This document shows, in pieces, positions 45,901-55,958 of a DNA stretch of 64,000 nt. Numbering within the stretch: the stretch's first letter is position 1; each line of letters opens with the position of its first letter. The stretch lies in NCBI GenBank assembly GCA_947184155.2, contig CAMXCT020001491.1, positions 355,501 to 419,500 of the forward strand, read 5' to 3'. This DNA comes from Cladocopium goreaui (Eukaryota > Sar > Dinophyceae > Suessiales > Symbiodiniaceae). The translations under genes were made by a program, and so were the position numbers. The notes under the pieces were generated by a model. The model was not told the origin of the DNA. It did no database searches and was given only the letters and a program-made list of their open reading frames with translations.

Positions 45901-46859
45901 TGGTTATCCGTTTGGTTGATTTCCTATGGGAGATTCTTCAGTGCCATGGTGGTTGGATGTGGTTGGTATCTGACATCTCGGTGATTCTTCAACCTCAAAA
46001 AGTCTGACTCCAATGGGCCATGGAAGATCAATTCTGCCCCTGCAAAAGGCCCTGAAAACGTGTAGCACTGATGCCAGGAAGCTGAATCTAGGCCACACAA
46101 CCGTTCAACCGGACGAGATTTTTTTCGGACGGCACGGCCGTATCACCAAAACTTGGCCCTCAGCAATCTCCAACGAAAAATATCTGAAACCTCAAGCCGG
46201 CATTACAACAGTACAGAGTACTATCATATCCCTGCTAAATGGATACAGCCTGTCAAGGTGCTTCTGGAGATTTGACTCGGAGAGTCACATTCTTGAAAGC
46301 CAATGGTGTCTGGCCTTAAGTTCTCCTTGATGTTGCTGATGATGCCATCACCTTAGGGACCAGGCGACCCTAGGGCGACCCTGAACCTCGAGAGGCTTCT
46401 GCAGCCAGGGTGCTCTTCCATGAGTTCCTCAGCGGCTCGAACCAGCTGCAGACAGTGGACAGTGAATCTCTGATCACTGTGGGGTAAAACAAAGGGTTCG
46501 GGCACGATTAAGGCTACCAGCCCATTGTGAATATAAACTATCATGAAAAAATATATATTGAAATATTATGTTTTTTTAATCAATCCCCGTGACATACTAT
46601 GTAATATTTAGTCATGAGTTATGACCAGTCACATCAAAAAATCATGAATTACCATCTGATCATCTGGTTATTTAACATAGCTATGGAATCCATGACCCAT
46701 AGAAATAGTTTTTTTTGGTACCTATGAATAATTAGCATGGTGATTTTCCATGGCAAAATCATCCGAAATGCCAAAAAGCTATGCCCACTACGCCGCCAAG
46801 CGACTGGTCAAAGGCATTCCACCAGTAGAGGTTGTATGACACCACCTGCTGCCAGTGCT
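42923..46859 (-). CDS. EEP-superfamily nuclease/phosphatase domain, gene 2
   Basis: Gene-level entry for the exons at 46859-46792, 46445-46387, 46314-~46265, 45782-45611, 45265-45165, 44493-44422, 43827-43767, 43359-43249 and 42985-42923. Together they show the endonuclease/exonuclease/phosphatase fold in order: VVSYNL (metal-site Asn), DTIGFQECD (metal-binding Glu), KWGPRYVTW, FWHFNTHW (catalytic His/Asn), LITGDFNA (Asp/Asn) and GSDHKPV (Asp-His). The superfamily cleaves phosphodiester or phosphoester bonds with Mg2+. The subfamily looks like the secreted or cytosolic EEP hydrolases with the GFQE / NTH / TGDFN pattern; the substrate cannot be told. The stretch between 46265 and 45782 is not fully resolved. 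All active-site residues are intact. Confidence 0.82.
43249..43359 (-). CDS. EEP gene 2 exon with SDHKPV motif
   Basis: Reads PDEDCIFYSNHWTLLREGKG then SSSGSDHKPVYVPRLSA. D-x-I-F-Y-S followed by G-S-D-H-x-P-V is the C-terminal signature of EEP enzymes, carrying the catalytic Asp-His pair. The acceptor is GATGGTCAG; the donor is GTGTTT. It is 111 nt, phase 0 both sides. Confidence 0.82.
43767..43827 (-). CDS. EEP gene 2 exon (HFLDSGFKLAVNDW)
   Basis: Reads NEKGPQHFLDSGFKLAVNDW. Its paralogue in gene 1 reads KGIRHFLDNGFKLAVNSW at the same place with the same entry phase. It has a GT donor (GTCGTG) and the acceptor TCGTGAG. Confidence 0.82.
43866..44004. mobile_element. Palindromic element, family F
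   Basis: GGCCATTTCAGGTACC and GGAGGTACCTACCATATATA at the left, mirrored by GGTACCTCCATTTTAGGATC at the right. It lies in an EEP intron. Confidence 0.6.
44422..44493 (-). CDS. EEP gene 2 exon with TGDFNA motif
   Basis: Reads NMVRAIRDVAGDSPVLITGD then FNA. The I-T-G-D-F-N core carries the metal-coordinating Asp and Asn of the EEP fold. The acceptor is AATCACAG; the donor is a GA site (CGCTCG/GATGTG). Entry and exit phases match both neighbours, giving RGARNM upstream and FNARNE downstream. Confidence 0.84.
44536..44640. mobile_element. MITE-like element, family D
   Basis: AGGATCCGGCTGGTGCTGG at the left, CAGCACCATGGATCCGTCAT at the right, with GTAGAAAAATGCTAACATGA inside. Confidence 0.68.
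44671..44775. mobile_element. MITE-like element, family A
   Basis: TAGCCTCTGGTAAACGTTTA at the left, GTTTACCAGAGGGTA at the right. Confidence 0.68.
45165..45265 (-). CDS. EEP gene 2 exon with FWHFNTHW motif
   Basis: Reads DESGKSFWHFNTHWCVHSEG then KRVCNEDVRYRGA. F-N-T-H-W is the EEP catalytic NTH motif. It joins the previous exon across a GA-AG intron (ACA/GATGCC...CAG/GATGAG), giving VKLTDESGKSFWHFN, which lines up with VQLTNTSGGRPFWHFN in gene 1. The donor on the other side is GC (CCAG/GCCATG). Confidence 0.84.
45402..45502. mobile_element. MITE-like element, family D
   Basis: CCCATAGGATCCATGGTGCT and AGCACCATGGATCCTATGGG are perfect inverted ends. It lies in the intron between two EEP exons. 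Confidence 0.72.
45611..45782 (-). CDS. EEP gene 2 exon (KWGPRYVTW)
   Basis: Reads SFPSHQGTGFLSEASQFKGA then QGVMIREGRFRASNKGSRDL and EATGKWGPRYVTWVKLT. The Q-G-V-M-I-R-x-x-R-F strand and the K-W-G-P-R-Y-V-T-W segment before the NTH motif are typical of this EEP subfamily. A shorter version starting at 45742 (acceptor TGTCCGAG) is also possible. The donor is a GA site (ACA/GATGCC). Confidence 0.8.
46265..46314 (-). CDS. EEP gene 2 exon with GFQEC motif
   Basis: Reads PDTIGFQECDSPSQISRS. The Glu of G-F-Q-E is the metal ligand of the EEP site. The frame enters at codon position 3, matching the AG left by 46387-46445. The donor is not resolved. Confidence 0.7.
46387..46445 (-). CDS. EEP gene 2 exon (helix before GFQE)
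   Basis: Reads LVRAAEELMEEHPGCRSLS after the acceptor GTCTGCAG and before a GT donor (CTCGAG/GTTCAG). Phase 0 in, phase 2 out, joining to PDTIGFQE. It is an amphipathic helix, as expected between the first strand and the GFQE strand of the fold. Confidence 0.66.
46792..46859 (-). CDS. EEP gene 2 exon with SYNL motif
   Basis: Reads HWQQVVSYNLYWWNAFDQSL then GG. The first strand of EEP domains ends in a metal-site Asn, here VVSYNL. The acceptor is CAATGGCAG; the donor is GTAGTGG. It enters after codon position 1 and leaves in phase 0 into LVRAAEEL. Confidence 0.76.
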
Positions 46860-46944
46860 CTGCCATTGAAGAAAATCGATTCAGTCGCGATGGACATAAA
46901 ATATATAGTGTTTTTATAATGGTGATTATAACATGATTATTAAA

Positions 46945-47045
46945 CAACCCATTAAATTAAATCCCATTAAAATCACATTAAATCATTATTGAAATCACAT
47001 TAAATCCCATTAAATCCCATTAAAATCACATTAACTCCCACTAGG
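46945..47045. repeat. AAATCCCATTA minisatellite
   Basis: Repeated CCCATTAAAATCACATTAA units, similar to 22980-23140. Confidence 0.75.
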
Positions 47046-47103
47046 TAACATATTAATCATACGATTTTACCATGGTAAAATCCCGCCTTCACCTTGAGCT
47101 CAC

Positions 47104-47179
47104 CCGAACCCCCGGAAGAACCGCCGGAAGAGCCGCCGCCAGAAGAGCCACCGCCGCCACCTGTAGAGCCGCAGGTGGT
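47104..47179 (-). CDS. Gly/Ser linker exon upstream of EEP domain
   Basis: Reads TTCGSTGGGGGSSGGGSSGG then SSGGSG. GC-rich codons and a consensus GTGAGC donor argue for real coding. It would be a flexible linker between the Cys-rich N-terminal part and the EEP domain. Confidence 0.6.
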
Positions 47180-47589
47180 CTTGAAGACTGACTTGCCTCA
47201 GATTTCACACGAAATCCGCCGGCTTTAGGGGTATAAGGGGATCTATATCTTATGGTTGAGGAATAACACAACATTGATATACATCTATATGATATGGGAT
47301 TTACCCTCTGGTATGCAAGGGTATATAAGGGGATCTTGATCAACTTGATGGGCTATGAATTGGATATGCATGGTGAGATATTGATGGGCTATGAATGGGA
47401 TGTTCATATGAAAAAAAAACAGTAATCACATGATATCGGGCTGGAAAATCAACGCAATACATGGCTTAGTTACTGGCTTAGTTTTTGGGAATTTCATCAC
47501 ACAAAAAAGAGGGTGCTTGACACCAGAAAAACGAAGGGAAGGGAGCATTGATAACTCTTGAAAATCTCATACCAAATCTCCTCAACAAT

Positions 47590-47680
47590 AGCTTCTTGCA
47601 GAAATCCATCATGGCCACAGACGCCACATTCCTTGCAGGAGCCGTTCCTTCTCGGCAGGGTGAGGTCGCTCAGGGATTTG
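47590..47680 (-). CDS. Candidate Cys-rich exon
   Basis: One frame reads SDLTLPRRNGSCKECGVCGH then DGFLQEA. The C-x2-C-x2-C spacing suits the Cys-rich character of this gene. Splice boundaries are uncertain. Confidence 0.42.
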
Positions 47681-47724
47681 ATGTGAATGATCCCATGACT
47701 AACTGGTTCATTGGGGATTATATT

Positions 47725-47832
47725 CTGGTTGGTGGTGACTTGACCATCTTGAAAAATATGAGTTCGCCAATGGGAAGGATGACATCCCATATATTATCAA
47801 AAATAAAATTCATGTTCCAAACCACCAACCAG
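47725..47832. mobile_element. MITE-like element, family B2
   Basis: CTGGTTGGTGGTGACTTGAC at the left, CCAAACCACCAACCAG at the right, B2 core GGAAGGATGACATCCCATAT. Confidence 0.68.
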
Positions 47833-48724
47833 TATTGGATTGTTATACCATATATATATCCAAATATATGCAATAGGTAAACCATCTATAAATCTGGCTG
47901 AATCATACTGACTTACAAACCTTTAAATAGCTGAAATAGTTCGGCCCTTTGCGGATGATTCCCCATATCTAAACCATCATTCCATGGCTCCAACGAGGAA
48001 GGTCATAACAAAACTCATCCAGATGGAACATGCGTATTGTCCGCAAAAATAACACACCGAAATACGGAGCGTGCGCATATAATTGCAAATGATCTCAATT
48101 ATATGCCCTTGATCATGTTTGATTACACTCATATTTCACACCTTCCAGAGAATAACATAACTACTTTGGAAAATCACAATTTTCAACGGGTACATCATGA
48201 AACGAAGCGGGCCACAACTTCCAGTTCGCAAAGTGTTAGTGTACCCATTATGCACACAGGGCAGCAACACCCTTAACACATGGCTATGAACCAAGACTCT
48301 GGCACCCTAGCTACCCCAAAATTTCGCTGGTTCCTGGATCTTTATTCCCGTCATTTGGGGATGGGTAAAACCTATTGTTACCATAGTTGAGGGAATTGCC
48401 ATCCATTAACCAGCTATTTTTGGTACCAATTGTACCAAGAGCTCTGAGCCATAACTTATAACCATATTCACTGGATTTGTTTTCTTGGGAAAATCTGAAC
48501 CGAAAACCATGGATGTTCATGGATTTTGCCCATGAAACATGGGGCTTTCCGGTGAACATTCTCCCGTGAAAACCAATCCATTGAGGTAATCATTGCCTCC
48601 CTTAAACATCCATAAACATCCATAAACATCATAAACCATAGTTCATTCAGCCACAGCCATATCCCCATATCTCAACAGAATGGGCCATATCCTGTAGGTC
48701 CAGCGACCCACCTGACATCATCAC

Positions 48725-48825
48725 CTGACCCATCCGTGGCACCATGGCACAATCGCTTTTCTGCTCCACTGCTTCGCTGCCGTCCAGCGACTTGGCTTTC
48801 AGAAAGCACTTCTGCCACTCAGGAC
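48725..48825 (-). CDS. Cys-containing exon of gene 2 N-terminal region
   Basis: Reads PEWQKCFLKAKSLDGSEAVE then QKSDCAMVPRMGQ, ending at a consensus GTGATG donor. It is 101 nt and GC-rich, entering after codon position 1 and leaving in phase 0. Two Cys in a charged segment fit a small disulphide-bonded extracellular module. Confidence 0.6.
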
Positions 48826-48889
48826 CTCGGCCGTGGCAGATTGAAAAATCGTCGAATGCTGCAACGAAAAGGACTGGGATTCCATGGGA

Positions 48890-49020
48890 TTTATATGAAA
48901 TGTTGGGATTTATATGGATTTAACATGGGATTTATATGAGTTATAATGGGATTTATATGGTTTATAATGGGATTAGAATGGGATTTATATGAGTTTTATA
49001 ATGGGATTAGAATGGGATTT
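48890..49020. repeat. GGGATTTATATG repeat
   Basis: Short tandem units of ATGGGATTTATATGAGTT type. Confidence 0.75.
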
Positions 49021-49377
49021 TGCCCAACTGGTGAAGGATTTGCTTCGGCTAGACGATTGGCAACTGGAAAGGTCAGCCACGGAGATCACTATCACCCAGC
49101 GATGACCAACGCGCACCAAGCGACACAGGGTAAAACTCTCACAGCTCTCCTGTTGTCAGCCCCCACAGCTTCCCCACGCGGAATTGCTGGGGATGGACCG
49201 AAATCGATAGATTGAAAGCCAGAAGCGTGGCAATGGAAAACCCCTCATTGATGGATGATGTTCCCAGATTTTCCTGTTAAAACCTCGATCTCTAGGGGAT
49301 TTCCCCGTTGACCGGGTACGTTGTTCGAAAGTGAAAAGGGTCTTAGTTGGGTGAGTTGGGGCGTCCATTGGGGTGTC

Positions 49378-49433
49378 CTTGTCATTGCAGGCTTTTTCGC
49401 ACTCATCCATTGAGCTTGTTCCTGGCGGGCATG
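49378..49433 (-). CDS. Cys-rich exon of gene 2
   Basis: Reads CPPGTSSMDECEKACNDK after the acceptor GCGCCCAG. It enters after codon position 1, completing the G left by 50050-50152. The donor is a GA site (CAAG/GACACC). C-x8-C-x3-C spacing fits a disulphide-rich secreted module. Confidence 0.55.
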
Positions 49434-50049
49434 CTGGGCGCTTCCGAAGTGACTGGAGCGATCACTGGAGCGATCATATTCCAGTCAGCTCATGGACAAC
49501 GAAATGCATGTGAAACAGCCATCCACAAAATATCACAAAATGTGAACTTATGTTGTTTTCATGGATGTTCTATGTTTTATATCCAGCAAACCACCACGAC
49601 CAGAAAACAACATAAGTTCTATGTCGGAAATGTCAGCCCCTTAGCAACTCACCTGAAATCTCAGGTGCGACGCACATGGGAAGTTCCGTAACGGGTAACC
49701 ACCAAAGCCAAGGAGAAAATTGCACTGCCATAACTTGGATTTGCTTAACATTTTTCGGAACCACAAAAAAATATGACATGAATCCCCCATAGATTCCCTA
49801 AGTGGTGGATGTCTCATTGGGAAATAAACTTTGAAAATTCTTCAGCAAATCCAGCATCATCATCATGAATCCAACGGATAAAAAATCCATCGCTTCCGCT
49901 GATTTACAGTAACATTGTTAAAATCACACCAGGTAAGCTTTTACAGATCAACAGTGGTAAACCAGATAACCAGTGGTATAGATAGTCTATAATAAACGAA
50001 CCATCTATACCATAGCTGCCATTGCTATCTTGACAAATCGCCCATGATC

Positions 50050-50152
50050 CGCTGAACGCGGCAACGGAGGACAAGGTTCTGGCCATGCCCACTGACTGGC
50101 CCTCATCAGTGACCACTCCATCCAGTGACGAGTAGCACGGAGCCTGCCAACT
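50050..50152 (-). CDS. Exon of gene 2 N-terminal region
   Basis: Reads SWQAPCYSSLDGVVTDEGQS then VGMARTLSSVAAFS. Phase 0 entry follows 50685-50735; it exits after codon position 1 at a GA donor (CAGCG/GATCAT). Confidence 0.52.
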
Positions 50153-50492
50153 CTGGATGCGTCTACAGCCATGGCCCATGGCTGGCCAAAAAGGGGAGAG
50201 TTGGTAAGGATCAACATGGATCAACCCATGATCAACCCATCAACCCCACAACCCCATGGCTCTATGGCTTAGATTCTTAGATCATTGGAATGTCATTGGA
50301 TTGCACTTGCTTTTCACAGGGTGAGGTTTAATATGTTTAATGATGTGACCTAAAGATGGCAATGGATGCTATATGCTTCATGATCCCTCCAAAGAAACTC
50401 CCATGTCTGATGGCGTTCTCGCAAGCTGGGGACCATCCAAGTTTGGAAGAATCCATCCGACAAAATTCAGCCCATCCTGGACATGTAAATGA

Positions 50493-50618
50493 CTGGTTAG
50501 TGGTTTCAATCCCTCTGAAAAATATTGAAAAATATTATATAGTCAGTTGAGTCAGTTGGGATTATTATTATTCCCAATATATGGAAAAATAACATTCATG
50601 TTCCAAGCCACCAACCAG
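50493..50618. mobile_element. MITE-like element, family B
   Basis: CTGGTTAGTGGTTTCAATCC at the left, CCAAGCCACCAACCAG at the right; the core carries small internal duplications (TATTGAAAAATATT, GTCAGTTGAGTCAGTTGG). Confidence 0.68.
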
Positions 50619-50684
50619 TTTTCAATACTTAAGTCATGGTCATCCATGACTCCCAACGCTCCCGACACCCGGTTGGGAGCTCAC

Positions 50685-50735
50685 CGCTGGAGTCTTGGAG
50701 CAGGTGCACAGCATATCGCTGGTGTCGTCGATCTC
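50685..50735 (-). CDS. Cys-containing exon of gene 2
   Basis: Reads EIDDTSDMLCTCSKTPA between the acceptor GGTGGCCAG and a consensus GTGAGC donor. It is 51 nt, phase 0 both sides. Confidence 0.56.
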
Positions 50736-50925
50736 CTGGCCACCAATCAGCCCGATGACATGGGTCATTAAATGTCCCCATTGAACATCACCCAACCAAA
50801 ATCGGTATATGGTCTACTAGATGGCTACTTTTTCAGGTGATGTCCTGGATTTTCCCAAAATGGGACAGTTACCAACCCCTGGATGAGGAGAGGAGGATTC
50901 TCAAAAAAGTCTGGAAAACACATAG

Positions 50926-51038
50926 CTGGTTGGTGGTTGAGCCAATGGAGCCACCCCTCCGAAAACTATGAGTCAGTTGGGATTATCTTTTCCCAACATA
51001 TGGGAAAAACAAAATTCATGTTCCAAACCACCAACCAG
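50926..51038. mobile_element. MITE-like element, family B
   Basis: CTGGTTGGTGGTTGAGCCAA at the left, CCAAACCACCAACCAG at the right. Confidence 0.68.
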
Positions 51039-51189
51039 TGATAGAATCTATCATGGCCTTATTTCAGGTTAGTGAATTACTATAATTTGTCCAGAATAAT
51101 AATCAATAGTGAGTTATAAAACCCACCAACTGAGCTATCCTTTGGGGGCCCACCATATAATTAATACACTAACATACACAAACCATCAC

Positions 51190-51271
51190 CTGAATTGAAG
51201 CTGACCATTCCAGTAACGTCGCAGCCCACAGAACTGATCGATATGTCGCAGGATTGTGACGGTGGGAGATT
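51190..51271 (-). CDS. Candidate exon of gene 2
   Basis: Block ending at a consensus donor (AATTCAG/GTGATG). All three minus frames are open; the one in phase with 50685-50735 reads AAISHRHNPATYRSVLWAAT then LLEWSASIQ, while another (CNLPPSQSCDISISSVGCDV) fits the Cys-rich style. The frame is undecided. Confidence 0.42.
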
Positions 51272-51489
51272 GCAGCAACTTGAACCCAAAGAATTCAAAA
51301 AAGTGCCCCATGTTTGGCCAAAACAAAAAAACATCGCCCCATGTTTCAATGGATTTATTGTTTCGAAATTTTGAAAAAGGACACCTGGAAATGTTTCAAT
51401 GGATGGGTTTCGAAAATTTGAAAAAGGACAGTTTGTAAATTTCCTGGGAAAAATCCCATGGGTTTTCTGCAGAATTTCCCTTAACAAAC

Positions 51490-51567
51490 CAGTCCCGCCG
51501 TCCCCCAGATGCGGCATCCTCGTCACAGTCGTAGTCTTCCTGGCCAGGGCGATCCCGGCGAAATTGG
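51490..51567 (-). CDS. Candidate exon of gene 2
   Basis: 78-nt GC-rich block with the acceptor TTTCTAAG and a GT donor (GTTTGTT). Frames read QFRRDRPGQEDYDCDEDAAS or NFAGIALARKTTTVTRMPHL; the second is in phase with 51190-51271. Confidence 0.42.
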
Positions 51568-51671
51568 CTTAGAAAGGAGTGTCTGAGAAAAGAGAGGTTG
51601 GTTTGGTAGACCATGCTAGGCCGTATATATCTATCTATTTATCTATCTAATCTAATCCAATCCAATCCAAT

Positions 51672-51777
51672 CTGGTTGGTGGTTTTTCGCCACCCCTCTG
51701 AAAAATATGAGTTCGGCACTTGGGATGATTCTTCCCAATGTATGGGAAAATAAAAAATGTTCCAAACCACCAACCAG
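51672..51777. mobile_element. MITE-like element, family B
   Basis: CTGGTTGGTGGTTTTTCGCC at the left, CCAAACCACCAACCAG at the right. Confidence 0.7.
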
Positions 51778-51915
51778 CAATCTATCTATATCCATATCTA
51801 TGATTTTAGCTACTGACTGTGATATCCGAGACCCCTCTATCAACCAGCCAGTGGGACTTTAACACATCCGTGGGTCGTGCTATGGCCTCAAAACACGAAG
51901 ACTGTCTTCTTCACT

Positions 51916-52023
51916 TACCCTCTGGTAAACAAACATAGCTATTGAAAATGGCCATTTAGTTCGTGGATTTACCCATTGAAAATTGTGATTTTCCATAGTT
52001 ATGTAAATGTTTACCAGAGGGTA
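51916..52023. mobile_element. MITE-like element, family A
   Basis: TACCCTCTGGTAAACAAACA at the left, GTTTACCAGAGGGTA at the right. Confidence 0.72.
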
Positions 52024-52715
52024 AACAAATCAATAGATCTGGTATCCAACTCTTAGTTTTCTAGGAGCTACTGTGGATGCAAGAAATCCTGCACCAGTTG
52101 ATAGGTGGTTTATCCCACCATTTATAGGGTTTCAACCATCAAAGGTGGTGCAGGATTTCTTCCATCCACCGTAGTAACTATACTGCCCCGAAAACACCTG
52201 GGCAAACCCTCCCAATAAGTCAACCTCAAGTGACAAAGCAAAAAAAACCTGCTGAGCCCAAAAAACTTGTGACAATTGGCTTGCACTAATGTTTTGAACT
52301 AATGTGGTAAACCCATGAGACACAAGCCATCCCCAAAATCACCATCCTTGTGGGTGCTTGTTTCAACCATCCCCAAAATGGTAGTTATTTATGATTGGGT
52401 TTCCCAAAATGCTTGTTTATTCATTTAGATCCCACTATTTTTTGTTATATCCCCATTATATCCCCATAATTTCCATGTATAATCCCATAAATCACCATAA
52501 ATTGCCGTTAAATTCTCATTAAATCCTATGAAATCCCATTGAAATTCCATTGAAATCCCATAGAATCCCTTTAAAAAAATCCTAGCCACCATTAAAATCC
52601 CATCAAATTCCATAATTATCCACCCAAATTCTTAGGAAATCCCCATGAATCACCATTAAAATCCCATAAAATTCTCCAAAAAACCAACCATTCTCCACCC
52701 AACTGCCGACACTAC

Positions 52716-52805
52716 CGCGCCTTCACGGCGCAGTTCTCGTCCTCCTCCTCTGCCGCTGCCACGCAGGAATGGCCGAAGCTTTCGCCTCGGGGGAATTGGT
52801 GACTT
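52716..52805 (-). CDS. Cys-containing exon of gene 2
   Basis: Reads HQFPRGESFGHSCVAAAEEE then DENCAVKAR up to a GT donor (GTAGTG). S-F-G-H-x-C-V.A.EE....C is the second half of a dinoflagellate Cys-rich motif whose first half (CGGCRAL...RCKDYC) is at 53655-53732. The right boundary is approximate. Confidence 0.55.
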
Positions 52806-52867
52806 CAACCGCAGGTGAGCATTGATGGGGATGAAAATGATGAAAATCGGAATTTCATACTGCTGTG

Positions 52868-52960
52868 GGAAATAGAGAGAGAGAGAGAGGGAGAGAGAAA
52901 GAGAGAGAGAGAGAGATGTATATATATATATATGTGTGTGTGTGTGTAGATGTATATATA
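52868..52960. repeat. GA and TA microsatellites
   Basis: GAGAGAGA run followed by TATATA / GTGTGT. Confidence 0.85.
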
Positions 52961-53654
52961 TATATACATATATATAATGATGATTGGGAATCAAACATGG
53001 CTAGCTGCTAGCTGGGTAGTATTCCAAGACAATCATCCAAATATGGTTGACAATTAAGTAGTTGAAGACACCAACCAGGTAACAATCAATGCATGTGTTT
53101 TCTTGCTGCGATATTCCTGTCCCATCATCCAACTCTGGAAAACAGCAATATTTCTGCCCATGATATGGGATATACATGGATATACCATGATATACCTCAC
53201 TCAAAACTATGGAACTTGTACACCGTGATGCATCCATTTCCATCCATTTACATCCAGTGGAAGTGAGCCCAGGTTCGTCCCTTGAGATCAGTCATGGCAA
53301 CCCTGAAAAGGGGCTAGCAAAAGCTGGTGCTTTGAATATGTTTCAGTGATAATTTGGCCATAGAAAAAAAAAGTCCAAACAAATGAAATAGCTGATAAAA
53401 TGTCTCTTAGCTGATCATGTGATAATGTCTCTTAGCTGATCCAAATCGAAGATATTGTCCAATGAAATAGTCACGCGTCTGTTTTGGGAAATGGAACTGA
53501 TGGGAAAAAATCAAAACATGTGGAACATCTACGTAGTTTGACCATGGGTACTTCATCGTTCACGAAATGGGCCATCGTGACTTTCCGTACCAAACTGTTC
53601 GTCATGGTCCAGGAGGGTAGCCTCTGGTAATCCATGGCAAACTTTCAGCTAGGC

Positions 53655-53732
53655 CCAGTTGCAGTAGTCTTTGCATCGCTTGAAACTGCTGGTCTTCACC
53701 AGTGCACGACAGCCACCACAGGTCACACCATC
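53655..53732 (-). CDS. Cys-rich exon of gene 2
   Basis: Reads DGVTCGGCRALVKTSSFKRC then KDYCNW between the acceptor CCTTCAG and a GC donor (TGG/GCCTAG). C-x2-C..RC-x3-C spacing with K-x-x-F-x-R-C-x-D-Y-C matches a small apple/PAN-like Cys module that I recall from dinoflagellate surface proteins; the family name is an inference. It is 78 nt, phase 0 both sides. Confidence 0.62.
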
Positions 53733-54056
53733 CTGAAGGATGGTGAAGGATGGTTCATACATAGTTTTTTTAACATTTGCCGTGGAAAATTACTATGATT
53801 GGTCATCTTTAATGGATAAATCATATAAATCGGTCATCTATACCATAGCAAACGGTCAAAAAACAATTACCGGAGGGTAGAGATCAACATGTCTGTTCCT
53901 TGAAGACATTGTTCACACTTGTCTCACCCAAATTGTTGTACACGGAACTTATACTGGACTTGCAGGTTGATGGAACAATGGTCAAACATACAGAATAATT
54001 GCTCTGGGTGCTGATTTGATGGTGCATCACCTCAGCCTAAGAGTCAACTAGATACA

Positions 54057-54166
54057 CTCCGGTAACCAAACATGGCAATGGGAAATCCCCTATACATGGA
54101 GGTGCTAATGGGAAAACATCTGTAAAGGTGGATTTTCCATTGCCATGTTTGATTACCGTGTACATC
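54057..54166. mobile_element. Palindromic element, family G
   Basis: CTCCGGTAACCAAACATGGC at the left mirrored by GCCATGTTTGATTACCGTG; the middle pairs GGAAATCCCCTATACATGGA with its complement-like half. Related sequences at 2161, 24030, 58495 and 62225. Confidence 0.6.
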
Positions 54167-54245
54167 TTCAGTGATCAGAAAAAAATAACACTTATATTCT
54201 TGCAACCCTCCGAATGATTTACTATTTATGGGACTGGCGGGGGGG

Positions 54246-54259
54246 GAAGATAGATAGAT

Positions 54260-54292
<33 letters not shown>

Positions 54293-54337
54293 CTGTAGAT
54301 AGATAGATAGATACTGTAGATAGATAGATAGATAGAT

Positions 54338-54384
<47 letters not shown>

Positions 54385-54410
54385 TAGATAGATATATATA
54401 TATATATACA
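54246..54410. repeat. (GATA)n / (GACA)n microsatellite
   Basis: GATA tetranucleotide array interrupted twice by TACTGTAGATA, then a GACA array. Confidence 0.9.
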
Positions 54411-54484
54411 CGGGAAACAGACTATCTCAAATCATCCCATTAAAAAAAATTCAGAAAACACATGGGAAAAGATCATATTTCATG

Positions 54485-54575
54485 CCCATAGGATCCATGT
54501 ATGGTATATATGGTAACATTTACCATCAATATACCCCCAATGTTAGCATATATACCATACATGGATCCTATGGGA
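54485..54575. mobile_element. MITE-like element, family D
   Basis: CCCATAGGATCCATG at the left and CATGGATCCTATGGG at the right, with ATATATACCA-type arms in place of the usual CTAGAAAAATGG. Confidence 0.66.
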
Positions 54576-54704
54576 TGGGAAAAGACCTAGAATGACTGAG
54601 AGTCTACGTCCGGCCACTCAGAGAACGGTGCGCAGGAGACCTGTTTTTCGGAGTTCTCGCTGTGTCGAACGCCTCGCAGGAGGTTTTCCCATGGAAATAC
54701 GGCT

Positions 54705-54808
54705 TACCCTCTGCTAATTTAACAAGACTATGGAAAATCACAATGTTTCATGGGAAAATTCACTATAAATGGTGATTTTCCATAGTCATGTTAAATTACC
54801 AGAGGGCA
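54705..54808. mobile_element. MITE-like element, family A
   Basis: TACCCTCTGCTAATTTAACA at the left, AAATTACCAGAGGGCA at the right. Confidence 0.7.
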
Positions 54809-55313
54809 ATTGGTTTCCCGTGAAGGGAACATGATCTACACATAGTGGATTTTCATGGATTTTCCACATTTAAATGTTATTGGAAGGCCAGAAAATCTGA
54901 AAATATCTGAAATATCCCATGGTATCTCCAAAAAAGTCAATAGACAGTCAATAAGTCATGACTTTATATCCAATAAAGCAGTTAGTATAACCACATATTC
55001 ATTGATGGAAATGGAAAATCCCATCAAATATGGCTAGAGAATCCCCCAGTTTGTGGGGATTTCCCAGCAGCTAGCCATGCTAAAATTACCGCATGTCATA
55101 TCTCATAAATAAATCGCTAAATCTTCATCAACAACTAACTATATTATTAGGGTTTTGATGTTCAATTGATTTTCCCGTAGATTTCCCATTGATTTTTCAT
55201 ATTGTTCCATTCTTCCCATAGATTTTAACCATCGACTTTCCATAAATCTTCCATAGATGTCCCATAGATTTCGGTTTTCCATAGATTTTCCATAGATTTT
55301 CCCATGAATTTTC

Positions 55314-55415
55314 CAGGTTCATGGCACGGGAGGTGAACTGCAGGAAGGTCGACCCCGTGTTGCGTGGCGCGCAGCTCTCGGCGCTGCACTCCTGGTGCTT
55401 GGTGGATGGCGATGG
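55314..55415 (-). CDS. Second exon of gene 2, Cys-containing
   Basis: Reads PSPSTKHQECSAESCAPRNT then GSTFLQFTSRAMNL after a strong acceptor (GATTTCCAG). Phase 0 entry follows the signal-peptide exon. The donor is a GA site (CCTG/GAAAAT) or a GT site at 55327. The plus strand is also open; neighbours favour minus. Confidence 0.56.
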
Positions 55416-55814
55416 CTGGAAATCAATGCGAATGTAGACATATACAATCACATGGTGAATATACATAAATAAATATATATGTATGTATATGTATGTAAAC
55501 ATAATGTATATATACTGTGTATACATAAAAATGTATATATATATATACACCGTGTATAAATATGTATATATATATAGAGAGAGAGAGAGACATATGTATA
55601 TAATTTAATGCACCAAGAAATGAATCGACATGAGACAGCTTTTCTATGTTTGGCGTGTGATTCTGAAGGGTCTCCACCAGGATGACGGAAGAAACAAGGG
55701 TCAGCATCATCTATCATGTCATTTTTTTGTAAATGAATTGATATTGAACGATGGTGTATCGGTATATCATAATTTTGACATTATGATAATTGGAAATCAT
55801 AATGTCAAAAATGG

Positions 55815-55910
55815 TACCCTCTGGTTATTTAACATAGCCATGGAAAATCCCTCATAAATGGAGGTTTTAATGGGAAAATCATCTATAAATGGGCCATTGT
55901 ATATGAAAAT
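55815..55910. mobile_element. Worn family-A element (TTATTTAACA subtype)
   Basis: Left end TACCCTCTGGTTATTTAACA; the right end has decayed near the signal-peptide exon. Confidence 0.5.
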
Positions 55911-55958
55911 TATCCAACACAAGACTTGGAAAACTCCAGTTTTCCGGACCCCGTTTAC

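Noticed and set aside
46013..46330. Plus-strand ORF of 105 codons
   Set aside because: It overlaps the GFQEC exon of the EEP gene on the opposite strand, which has the stronger family evidence.
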